6,469 nt of DNA from Pyrinomonadaceae bacterium. GTDB lineage: Bacteria; Acidobacteriota; Blastocatellia; Pyrinomonadales; Pyrinomonadaceae. The notes below the pieces were generated by a model. That model made no database searches, was not told where the DNA came from, and saw only the letters and a program-made list of their open reading frames with translations. This document shows positions 1 through 6,193 of this stretch, one piece after another (the first letter of the stretch is position 1; each line of letters opens with the position of its first letter). A program made the translations under genes and the position numbers. The stretch spans positions 1 to 6,469 of the forward strand of contig JACCRA010000189.1 of NCBI GenBank assembly GCA_013813825.1, written 5' to 3'.

Positions 1-233
1 GTCCAACTGGTCCCCCCCGGCTCTAATACCACGGAGTTGCCGCCCAATTCATAGACGCCGACCTGCATCGAGGCGCGCGTCCGCAAAGACGGGTTGAAAA
101 AGACCAGCGCGGCCGACCGGCCCGCCATCGGCTTCGACTCGTCTTGCCCACGCTTGAACCGCGCCGCCGCTTCGAGCAGGCGCTCAAGCTCGTCGCGTGT
201 CCAGTCCTTCGTCGTTAGAAAATGTCTTAGCAT
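1..233 (-). CDS. argF': N-acetylornithine (or N-succinylornithine) carbamoyltransferase, 5' part only
   Basis: This gene is cut by the left window edge; 77 complete codons are visible from the ATG at 233. The enzyme family transfers the carbamoyl group of carbamoyl phosphate to an N-acylated ornithine in the cytoplasm, replacing ordinary ornithine carbamoyltransferase. The protein begins MLRHFLTTKDW, carries the carbamoyl-phosphate loop FFNPSLRTR at residues 45-53, and has LGGNSVVLEPG followed by Trp77. From memory, the Xanthomonas acetylornithine enzyme has the same N-terminus, the loop FFNPSMRTR at the same residues, and a substrate-binding Trp77; the Bacteroides succinylornithine enzyme has SLRTR. 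True ornithine carbamoyltransferases have STRTR. The loop that separates acetyl from succinyl specificity lies outside the window. A GTG directly before the ATG is an alternative start, and no clear Shine-Dalgarno sequence is visible. It is probably the last visible member of the minus-strand operon, 129 nt after argD. Confidence 0.88.
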   Translation of the reverse strand, partial: MLRHFLTTKDWTRDELERLLEAAARFKRGQDESKPMAGRSAALVFFNPSLRTRASMQVGVYELGGNSVVLEPGGTSW

Positions 234-258
234 CACGATGATTTCATCACAGAGAACC

Positions 259-358
259 CGGAGGAAGAAATGATAAATGATGAATGCGAAACGACGACTA
301 TAAAAATAGACTGCGTTGGCCTGTCATTCGTCATTCATCATTCATCATTTCCGCTCCG
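259..358. repeat. Inverted heptamer-repeat element between argD and argF'
   Basis: Two arms face each other across about 45 nt. On the plus strand the right arm is TCATTCG (324-330), TCATTCA (331-337), TCATTCA (338-344) and TCATTT (345-350), a 7-bp tandem array, followed by CCGCTCCG. The left arm at 259-286 contains AAATGAT twice (268-274, 275-281) then GAATG, preceded by CGGAG. The segments 268-286 and 332-350 are complementary with one mismatch, and outer CGGAG/CTCCG blocks extend the pairing. The right arm ends 4 nt from the argD stop codon. Transcribed with argD, it could fold into a long hairpin before argF', which might protect mRNA or attenuate transcription; this is inference. There is no U-run, so it is not a standard terminator. 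Such short arrays are usually dispersed intergenic repeats. Confidence 0.7.
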
Positions 359-362
359 TGGT

Positions 363-1556
363 TCAAAAACTACTTACGAGCGCGTCAACGAACAAATCAA
401 CTTCTTCCCTTTGCAAACACAACGGCGGCAATAGACGCAACACGCGCGCGTCGCTCGACGTGCCGGTGATGATTCGCCGCTCAAGCAGAGCCTTGTTCAC
501 TTGCGCCGCGCGCTCATCCTGAAACTCGATGCCGAGCAGCAATCCGCGCCCGCGCACCGCCGCCACTTGCGGCACATTCGCCAATCGCCCGCGCAGATAT
601 TTTTCGATGGCTTGCGCGTTCGCCAGCATCCCGTCCTGCTCGATGGCTTCGAGCGTCGCGCTGACCGCCGCCATTGCCAGCATTCCGCCGCCGAAGGTCG
701 TGCCGAGATCGTTCTCTTTGATGGACGCGGCCACCCGGTCAGTCGTCAGGCACGCGCCGACAGGCACGCCGCTCCCCAACGCCTTCGCCAATGTGATCAC
801 GTCCGGCACGACGCCCGCGCCCGCCTCGCTCCCCGCGAAGAACCACTCGCCCGTGCGTCCCACGCCGGTCTGCACTTCGTCGAAGATCAATAGCATTCCG
901 CGCTCGTCGCACAACTCGCGCAGTTGGCGGTAAAACTCCGGGGCGGCGACGCGCACCCCCGCCATCGACTGGATCGGTTCGAGCATCACCGCCGCCACCG
1001 CCGTCTCATCCGCCAGCGCCGCCACCGTCTCAATCGAGCCGAACTCCGCGCACAGGTGGCCCGGCACGTTGGGCCGTCCCAGCTCGCGGTACTTGCCTAA
1101 AAACGTCGCACTAATCGCGTCGGCCGTCCGCCCGTGAAAGCTGCCCGTGAACGTGATGATCGCAGTGCGCCCCGTCCGCATCCGAGCGAGGCGCATCGCG
1201 TTTTCGTTCGCCTCAGTCCCTGAATTACAAAAGAAGGCTTTCGTGATCTGCTCCGGCGCGCATTTCACCAGGCGCTCCGCCGCCCGCGCACGCACTTCCG
1301 AATAGACCAGGTTTGAATAAAACAGCAACTCACCAGCCTGCTCGCGAAGCGCCGCCACGACCAGCGGGTGACAATGCCCTGTCGCCGCCACCGCGTGCCC
1401 GCCATAGAGATCGAGGAAGCGTTCGCCCTCGCTCGTCTCGATCCACGCGCCCGCCCCGCGCGCCGCCGCGAGCTTCATCTTCTTATAAGTGGCAAGCTGA
1501 AACTCGTCCTCGCGCGCCGCGATCTCGGCAAAATTTGTGATGGTCTCGGTCATCAT
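363..1556 (-). CDS. argD: Acetylornithine aminotransferase (class III PLP aminotransferase)
   Basis: The enzyme interconverts N-acetylglutamate semialdehyde and N-acetylornithine using glutamate and PLP. The 397-residue product has the usual family length. Visible motifs are YGGHAVAATGHCHP near 51-64, the phosphate-binding NSGTEANENA at 111-120, FTGSFHGRT at 136-144, the cofactor-binding Asp226 in FDEVQTGVGRTG, and the Schiff-base Lys258 in TLAKALGSG. The start is ATG at 1556, whose ATGA overlaps the stop of the upstream tRNA-binding protein gene by 4 nt; an immediately following ATG at 1553 is equally possible. The open frame continues upstream to 1787, but that extension is low-complexity Arg/Gly-rich sequence inside the neighbouring gene. 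The segment EPIQSMAGV (193-201) differs from the EPIQGEGG-like form common in ArgD. A related role on succinylated substrates cannot be excluded. Confidence 0.93.
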   Translation of the reverse strand: MMTETITNFAEIAAREDEFQLATYKKMKLAAARGAGAWIETSEGERFLDLYGGHAVAATGHCHPLVVAALREQAGELLFYSNLVYSEVRARAAERLVKCAPEQITKAFFCNSGTEANENAMRLARMRTGRTAIITFTGSFHGRTADAISATFLGKYRELGRPNVPGHLCAEFGSIETVAALADETAVAAVMLEPIQSMAGVRVAAPEFYRQLRELCDERGMLLIFDEVQTGVGRTGEWFFAGSEAGAGVVPDVITLAKALGSGVPVGACLTTDRVAASIKENDLGTTFGGGMLAMAAVSATLEAIEQDGMLANAQAIEKYLRGRLANVPQVAAVRGRGLLLGIEFQDERAAQVNKALLERRIITGTSSDARVLRLLPPLCLQREEVDLFVDALVSSF

Positions 1557-1930
1557 CCCACTCGCGCCCCGTTTGGAACCTGCTTTTCGGGGACGGCCAG
1601 CGCGGGCACGATCCCGTCCGCGTACCCGATGTCGAACAATATTCCCTCCGACACCTCGCCCGCCATCCTCTTCGGTTCGAGGTTGACGACGAACAAAGCC
1701 TGCCGGCCCACGATCTCGCGCGGGTTCTCCCGCTCGCCCTTCATGCCGGCCAGTATGTTTCTTTTGTGATCGCCGAAGTTGACGCACAGTCGCACCAGTT
1801 TTTTCGAGCCGGCTACATCCTCGACCGCCTCGATTGTCCCCACGCGCACATCAATTTGGTCGAGCATATCGAACCCCACCGGCGGTTTCACCGGCGCGGC
1901 GCGAAACGTCTGGCTCCCGTCTTCGCTCAC
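1553..1930 (-). CDS. Standalone tRNA-binding-domain protein (Trbp111/CsaA-like)
   Basis: A 125-residue cytoplasmic protein consisting almost entirely of one OB-fold tRNA-binding domain (tRNA_bind family), as found at the C-terminus of many methionyl-tRNA synthetases and in the free-standing proteins Trbp111 and CsaA. Visible signatures are IDVRVGTIEAVEDV at 26-39, KLVRLCVNFGDHKRNILAGM at 44-63, NLEPKRMAGEVSEGILF at 83-99, and VPNGARVG at the C-terminus. The GTG start at 1930 is chosen because it overlaps the argC stop codon (GTGA) with GGGGA 8 nt upstream. The next Met, residue 22, would cut into the domain, and the ATG at 1978 lies inside argC. Its stop overlaps the argD start, so it is probably translationally coupled on both sides. 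Family members bind structured RNA or act as chaperone-like proteins (CsaA); why one lies inside an arginine operon is unknown. Confidence 0.85.
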   Translation of the reverse strand: MSEDGSQTFRAAPVKPPVGFDMLDQIDVRVGTIEAVEDVAGSKKLVRLCVNFGDHKRNILAGMKGERENPREIVGRQALFVVNLEPKRMAGEVSEGILFDIGYADGIVPALAVPEKQVPNGARVG

Positions 1931-2964
1931 GGATTGGTCCCCACTAACATCAGCCCTGTTTTCTCGTCCAGCCCGCACATCACATTCATGTTTTGAACGG
2001 CTTGCCCGGCCGCGCCTTTAACGAGGTTATCGAGCGCCGAGAAGATGACGAGTTGACGGCCGCGCGCCGCGAAGCCGAGATCGCAGAAGTTCGTCGTCTT
2101 CACCCAATTGATGTCAGGCGAGCCTTCGACTAAACGGACGAAGAACGAGTCGCGATAAAACTCCGCGAACAACTCGCGCGCCCCTTCGGCCGTCAGCGCG
2201 TCTTTCGTCTCGACATAGATCGAGGCGAAGATGCCCCGCGCCACCGGCAGCGAGTGCGTCATGAAGATCAACTCATTGGTCCAGTCGCCGACGCGCCTGA
2301 GTTCCTGCTCGATCTCCGGCACATGCTGGTGCGTGAACGGCTTGTAAGCGTAGAAAGAATTCATCCGTTGCGGGTGGTGCGTGTTTGCCGCCGCCTTCGC
2401 GCCCGACCCGGAAGAGCCGGTCTTTGCATCGACGATGACGCGCCCGCTTAACTGTCCGGCGGCGACGAGCGGCGCGAGGCCCAACAGCGTCGCCGTCGCG
2501 AAGCAGCCGGGATTGCTGATCAAGCGCGCTTCCCTGATCTGCTCGCGGTGCGTCTCCGTCAGGCCGTACACGAATTCGCGCTGTAACTCCGGCGACGTCT
2601 GTTCGCGCCCGTAGTGCTCTAAAAACTCGGCCGCGTCGCCCAAGCGAAAGTCGCCTGAGAGATCGATCACCTTCACATGCGCCGGCACGCGCGGCGCAAC
2701 GTCCAACGCTTGCCCGTGCGGCAGCGCCAGAAATAGGCAGTCCAGTTCAGCCACCCTCTCAGACTCTTCATCAGCCGCCGGCGCGGCCGTGAAGCACATT
2801 TCAGTTAGGCCGTACAGATTGCGATGAACTTCCCCAACGGCCTTGCCCGCGTGCTCGTTCGCAGTCACCAACAAGATTTCGACGTGCGGGTGCGCGAGCA
2901 GAATCCGCAGCAGTTCCGCCCCGCCATAACCTGATCCACCGTAAATGCCGACGCGAATTTTCAT
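1927..2964 (-). CDS. argC: N-acetyl-gamma-glutamyl-phosphate reductase
   Basis: The enzyme reduces N-acetylglutamyl 5-phosphate to the semialdehyde with NADPH, in the cytoplasm. The 345-residue length is typical. The nucleotide-binding loop is YGGSGYGGAELLR at 8-20, followed by LALPHGQA at 79-86 and DLSGDFRL at 101-108. The catalytic cysteine is Cys154 in SNPGCFATA. KTGSSGSGAK at 181-190, the HQHVPEIE segment around His214 and THSLPVARG at 236-244 complete the active-site signature. The ATG at 2964 has GGAG about 7 nt upstream. Immediately upstream lies a small gene on the opposite strand, so argC is not directly contiguous with the P-loop gene and may have its own promoter; none is convincing by eye. 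The last codons overlap the next gene's GTG by 4 nt. Confidence 0.96.
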   Translation of the reverse strand: MKIRVGIYGGSGYGGAELLRILLAHPHVEILLVTANEHAGKAVGEVHRNLYGLTEMCFTAAPAADEESERVAELDCLFLALPHGQALDVAPRVPAHVKVIDLSGDFRLGDAAEFLEHYGREQTSPELQREFVYGLTETHREQIREARLISNPGCFATATLLGLAPLVAAGQLSGRVIVDAKTGSSGSGAKAAANTHHPQRMNSFYAYKPFTHQHVPEIEQELRRVGDWTNELIFMTHSLPVARGIFASIYVETKDALTAEGARELFAEFYRDSFFVRLVEGSPDINWVKTTNFCDLGFAARGRQLVIFSALDNLVKGAAGQAVQNMNVMCGLDEKTGLMLVGTNP

Positions 2965-3034
2965 CTTTGTGCTCCAAGTAAGGAGACGATTACAATGCCC
3001 TCAACCTAAAGCCGCACCGCAGGAGACAAACAAG

Positions 3035-3184
3035 ATGCTCAATCCACGCGCCGGATTTCCTTTCCTCGCCATCGGCTGTGCTTTTATCGCGCTCGGAGCG
3101 AGTGGCAGGCGCGCCTTCTTCGGCGCCGGCATCGTCTTTCTTATCCTCGGCATTGTCCTATTGAAGCGCGAAGCGCGCCGCTAA
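3035..3184 (+). CDS. Small two-helix membrane protein, function unknown
   Basis: A 49-residue open frame on the strand opposite the arginine genes. The ATG at 3035 is preceded by AGGAG (3021-3025) with a 9-nt spacer, a good ribosome binding site. The product is very hydrophobic, with probable membrane helices at about residues 8-22 (FPFLAIGCAFIALGA) and 28-43, an RR pair in the short loop and a basic tail KREARR, giving a hairpin topology in the inner membrane. The frame is open back to 2945, but that extension overlaps the argC start and lacks a good ribosome site. It is divergent from argC and convergent with the P-loop gene, 57 nt from its stop. I do not recognise a family and infer no function. 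Confidence 0.6.
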   Translation: MLNPRAGFPFLAIGCAFIALGASGRRAFFGAGIVFLILGIVLLKREARR

Positions 3185-3241
3185 GACAACGCGCGCCCTC
3201 CGCGCTCGACGCCTCGGCCGCCCACGCCGTAAGCAGCAACT

Positions 3242-4336
3242 TCAGACGCACGCTCTCGTCGCCGCATTCTCGATCTTCGGCTTCAGCAACTTAAAGATGC
3301 GCGCCCCGTCGCGCCGTGCGTTGCCGGCGGCGACGCCGAACTCTTGCTCGATGTAATCTTCGCCCATCTGCGAGTCAGTGACGGAACCGGCGACGAGATC
3401 GACTTCGATTCCGCGCCGGCGCAACAACTCGATGCCGCCCCACGCGCCGACGTAATCCGACGCGCAATAGACGACCGCCGCCGTCGCTTGTCGCAACTCC
3501 GCGTCGTCGAAGACGGACGCGACCGAATAGCCGCCGAGGATGCCGTCGCCAAGTTCGATCACGATCAGATCGGGCGCGCACTCGTTGAGTTGCGAGATGA
3601 CGGCTTTCGCGACGGGCGCGAGATCGCCGACGCCGACCGTGGAAGGCAGCCCGCAATCAAGAAAGCTCGCTGTTTGCACCGCACCGTGATCGGCCATGTT
3701 CAGCGTGTCGCGTAGGCACGCGACGCCTGACAGCTTGCCCGCCGCCACGCGCAGCCCCGCGCGCGTCGCCTGCCGGATCAATTCGGTCGCCGCGAACGTC
3801 TTGCCGCTGTTCATGCACGCCCCGGCAACGAGCACGAGCGGTGCGATGGCCTCCGCCGCGAACGTCTCCCGCACTGGCAACGCCGCGTCGGAGATGTTTC
3901 GCACCCGATTATTTTCGTCCGTCACCAGCCCGATTACTTCTACCTTGATCGCGTCGCTCAAGCTCGAATGATGGCCCGTGCAGCAACCGATCACGCCGCC
4001 CATGTTGAGCAGGTGCAATTGGTCCCCTGACTTGACCGACGCCGGCACGTCGCCGACGAAACCTTTGAGCGCCCGGCGGCTACCCAGCACGCCGGCCAGC
4101 ACGTCGCCCGGGTTGATCTTCGCCAGCCGGCCCGTCGGCAATTCCAACTGATTGTAAGTCGCGCTCTCGGTGAGCGCCCGCACGACCACCACATCGCCCG
4201 CGCGCGGCGCGGCACATTCGCCGACAACGGCCAGCGTCTTCGGCAGATTCAGCGCCACCGTCGCCGAGCCGATTTTATCGGCCTCGACTACCGACACCCG
4301 CGTCCCGACGCTCTCCATTGTTTCCGTGATCGTCAT
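3242..4336 (-). CDS. Unrecognised P-loop (BioD/CobQ-like) protein in the arginine operon
   Basis: I do not recognise this 364-residue protein as a named family. Residues 1 to about 135 look beta-rich and contain KINPGDVLAGVLGSRR (73-88) and a Cys/His cluster GCCTGHH (117-123). After a linker there is a P-loop GACMNSGKT at 172-180 at the end of a hydrophobic strand. Its G-x5-GKT spacing is that of dethiobiotin synthetase (BioD) and related proteins, including DUF1611, rather than the ordinary G-x4-GK[ST]. Later conserved-looking blocks are KLSGVACLRD (201-210), DLIVIELGDGILGGY (256-270, where BioD relatives have an acidic EGAGG-like motif) and YCASDYVGAWGG (290-301). The start has GGAGG 7 nt upstream and lies 27 nt after the argG stop, so cotranscription with argG is likely. 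A nucleotide-dependent ligase- or synthetase-like role near arginine metabolism is possible but unproven. DUF1611-like is the closest guess. Confidence 0.8.
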   Translation of the reverse strand: MTITETMESVGTRVSVVEADKIGSATVALNLPKTLAVVGECAAPRAGDVVVVRALTESATYNQLELPTGRLAKINPGDVLAGVLGSRRALKGFVGDVPASVKSGDQLHLLNMGGVIGCCTGHHSSLSDAIKVEVIGLVTDENNRVRNISDAALPVRETFAAEAIAPLVLVAGACMNSGKTFAATELIRQATRAGLRVAAGKLSGVACLRDTLNMADHGAVQTASFLDCGLPSTVGVGDLAPVAKAVISQLNECAPDLIVIELGDGILGGYSVASVFDDAELRQATAAVVYCASDYVGAWGGIELLRRRGIEVDLVAGSVTDSQMGEDYIEQEFGVAAGNARRDGARIFKLLKPKIENAATRACV

Positions 4337-4363
4337 CGTCTTTCCTCCATCGTCAGATCGCTG

Positions 4364-5560
4364 CTACAACTGTTTTCCCAACTGTGCGCGCGAGCGCAGG
4401 CGCAGCGCGTTGAGCTTGATGAAGCCCTCGGCGTCGCGCTGGTTATAAATTGTGTCCGCCTCGAAGGTCGCCAGCCGCTCGCTGTAGAGCGAGCGCGGCG
4501 CGCGGCGTCCGGCGACCGTGACGTTGCCACGATACAACTTGACGCGCGCCTCGCCGGTCACGTCCCGTTGCGTCTCGTCGATCATGCGCCGCAGCAGTTC
4601 CGTCTCCGGCGCGAACCAGAAGCCATAATAGACACTCTCGGCAAACTTCAGACTCAATTCGTCCCGCAGCCGCAGCACTTCCCGATCCATCGTGATCGAT
4701 TCGAGCGCGCGATGCGCTGCGTGTAAAATCGTCACACCCGGTGTCTCGTACACGCCCCGTGACTTCATTCCGACGAAACGGTTTTCCACCAAATCCACGC
4801 GCCCAACGCCGTGCTCGCCGCCGATGTGGTTGAGTCGCGTCAACAACTCGACCGCGCCCAGTTGCTCGCCGTTCACGCCGACCGGCACGCCCCGCTCGAA
4901 ATTGACGACCACGTATTCGGCTTCTGCCTTCGCCGCTTCCGGCGCTTTCGTCATCTGAAAAATGCCGGCTGGTGGCTCGGCCCACGGGTCTTCCAGAATC
5001 CCGCCTTCGTAGGAGACGTGCATCAGATTGCGGTCGGTCGAATAAGGCTTCGCGTGCGTCGCCGTCACCGGGATGTCGTGCTGTTCGGCGTAAGCGATCA
5101 GATCGCTCCGGCCCTTAAAATCCCACTCGCGCCACGGCGCGACAACGTGGATGTCCGGCTCCATCGCATAGTAAGTCAACTCGAAGCGCACCTGATCGTT
5201 GCCTTTGCCCGTCGCCCCGTGCGCGACCGCGTCCGCGCCTTCGCGGCGCGCGATCTCGATCTGTCGCTTCGCGATGACGGGGCGCGCCAACGACGTGCCA
5301 AGCAAATAGACGCCCTCGTAAACCGCGTTCGCCTTCACCGCCAGCCAGACAAAATCCGTGACAAACTCCGCGCGTAAATCCTCGACGTACAACTTCGACG
5401 CGCCGGTGGCTTTCGCTTTCTCCTCTAACCCATCTAACTCTTCACCCTGTCCCACGTCCGCGCAGTAGCACACGACTTCGCAGCCGTAATGTTGTTTTAG
5501 CCAGTGCAACATCACCGACGTGTCTAGCCCGCCCGAATATGCCAGCACGACTTTTTTCAT
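4364..5560 (-). CDS. argG: Argininosuccinate synthase
   Basis: The enzyme joins citrulline and aspartate with ATP to give argininosuccinate, the penultimate step of arginine synthesis. The 398-residue length matches the family. The ATP pyrophosphatase loop AYSGGLDTS is at residues 7-15, CADVGQGEE near 33-41, [10 protein letters not shown] near 85-94, the ATP/aspartate segment [13 protein letters not shown] at 115-127, and [13 protein letters not shown] at 175-187. The ATG at 5560 is firm because the preceding in-frame codon is TGA and the [11 protein letters not shown] start is canonical. Unusually, the bases directly upstream are a heptamer repeat without any Shine-Dalgarno sequence. The gene lies 182 nt after argR and 27 nt before the P-loop gene. 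In a pathway using acylcitrulline, ArgG acts after deacylation. Confidence 0.97.
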   Translation of the reverse strand: MKKVVLAYSGGLDTSVMLHWLKQHYGCEVVCYCADVGQGEELDGLEEKAKATGASKLYVEDLRAEFVTDFVWLAVKANAVYEGVYLLGTSLARPVIAKRQIEIARREGADAVAHGATGKGNDQVRFELTYYAMEPDIHVVAPWREWDFKGRSDLIAYAEQHDIPVTATHAKPYSTDRNLMHVSYEGGILEDPWAEPPAGIFQMTKAPEAAKAEAEYVVVNFERGVPVGVNGEQLGAVELLTRLNHIGGEHGVGRVDLVENRFVGMKSRGVYETPGVTILHAAHRALESITMDREVLRLRDELSLKFAESVYYGFWFAPETELLRRMIDETQRDVTGEARVKLYRGNVTVAGRRAPRSLYSERLATFEADTIYNQRDAEGFIKLNALRLRSRAQLGKQL

Positions 5561-5742
5561 TCAGCCGTCAGCCGTCAGCCATCAGCCATCAGTTTTGTCT
5601 TTCGCCGCACGTTCCGTGACGTGGCTCGTTCGACTTACTGGTTGCCTTTGTCCGCGGTCTCTCCTTTTTCAAATTTGAAATCTCAAATCTTCTAGTCCAC
5701 CCCGCCAGCAAATCACGCTGACTGCTGATAGCTGATGGCTGC
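5561..5742. repeat. Heptamer-repeat element filling the argR-argG spacer
   Basis: The whole 182-bp spacer is bounded by inverted arrays of 7-bp units. On the plus strand the left array is TCAGCCG twice (5561-5574), TCAGCCA twice (5575-5588) and TCAG (5589-5592). The right array (5718-5742), read on the minus strand, is GCAGCCA, TCAGCTA, TCAGCAG, TCAG, so roughly 20 of 25 positions could pair with the left arm. A different three-unit array, CAAATTT, GAAATCT, CAAATCT, occupies 5670-5690 and overlaps a 14-bp palindrome (5667-5680). A 5-bp stem hairpin CACGT/ACGTG lies at 5608-5623. The left array abuts the argG ATG and the right array abuts the argR TGA. This looks like a dispersed intergenic repeat or a MITE-like element; the sequence alone cannot show mobility. 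Confidence 0.7.
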
Positions 5743-6174
5743 TCAAAACAGCTCCCACACTTTTTTGATCGCGCCGCGCCGCACCCGGCGCTCGCGCACG
5801 GCGATAAAGATCGTGTCTTCGCCGGCCAGCGTCCCGACGATTTCAGGCAGCGCCGCACGATCGATCTCAACCGCCACCGCTGAGGCCAGCCCCGGCTCGC
5901 ACCGCGCGACGATGAGCACATCGCCGACCGCCTCCAATCCCAGCAGTCCGCGCGCCGTCGCGCTGTTCTTCGCCATTACCGTCGCCGTCTGCGGCTCGAC
6001 GTAGCGCCCCCGCCGCTTCATGACCCCTAACTCTTCGAGGTCGCGTGAAACATTCGATTGCGTCACCGCGAACCCGGCGCGCTCCAATTGCGCCACGAGT
6101 TCGCCCTGCGTCTCAATGGACTTCGCCCGAATCAGGCCCAGTATTTTCTGCTGTCTCTTCTCTTTTTTGAGCAT
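5743..6174 (-). CDS. argR: Arginine repressor ArgR/AhrC
   Basis: A transcription regulator that, with arginine as corepressor, forms hexamers on ARG boxes to repress biosynthesis genes. The 143-residue protein has the normal length. The N-terminal winged helix-turn-helix covers about residues 1-70, with the recognition segment TQSNVSRDLEELGVMK at 38-53. The C-terminal oligomerisation and arginine-binding domain follows from about 75, with EPGLASAVAVEID at 93-105 and LAGEDTIFIAVR at 116-127. The family usually has GDDT where this protein has GEDT, a conservative change at an arginine-contacting position. I chose the ATG at 6174 because it gives the standard MLKKEKRQQKI start; the frame is open to 6237, but that extension crosses the palindromic operator. 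Only a weak AGACGG precedes the ATG. It heads the minus-strand arginine gene run, and the palindrome 20 nt upstream suggests autoregulation. Confidence 0.95.
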   Translation of the reverse strand: MLKKEKRQQKILGLIRAKSIETQGELVAQLERAGFAVTQSNVSRDLEELGVMKRRGRYVEPQTATVMAKNSATARGLLGLEAVGDVLIVARCEPGLASAVAVEIDRAALPEIVGTLAGEDTIFIAVRERRVRRGAIKKVWELF

Positions 6175-6193
6175 CCGTCTATTTTTAAGTATC

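Noticed and set aside
1368..1769. 133-residue plus-strand open frame across the argD start
   Set aside because: It is antisense to argD and the tRNA-binding gene, with no ribosome site or domain signature that I can see.
1557..1787. N-terminal extension of ArgD to give 474 residues
   Set aside because: The extension lies inside the tRNA-binding gene and is basic low-complexity sequence. The ATGA overlap at 1556 gives the normal ArgD length.
1931..1978. ATG at 1978 as start of the tRNA-binding protein
   Set aside because: It would overlap argC by about 50 nt. The GTG at 1930 has a ribosome site and a 4-nt overlap with the argC stop.
2945..3034. N-terminal extension of the small membrane protein to 79 residues
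   Set aside because: It overlaps the argC start on the other strand and lacks a ribosome site; the ATG at 3035 has AGGAG at good spacing.
3191..3205. GCGCG/CGCGC hairpin after the small membrane gene as a terminator
   Set aside because: It has only a 5-bp stem and no following T-run, and such pairs are expected by chance in GC-rich DNA.
4443..4985. 180-residue minus-strand open frame
   Set aside because: It lies wholly inside argG in another frame and is Arg/Gly-rich low-complexity sequence typical of GC-rich shadow frames.
4811..5377. 188-residue plus-strand open frame
   Set aside because: It is antisense to argG, whose motifs are unambiguous; the product is Arg/Asp/Leu-biased with no recognisable domain.
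5561..5742. CRISPR array or tRNA gene in the argR-argG spacer
   Set aside because: The 7-bp tandem units have no unique spacers, and no cloverleaf-like pattern is visible.
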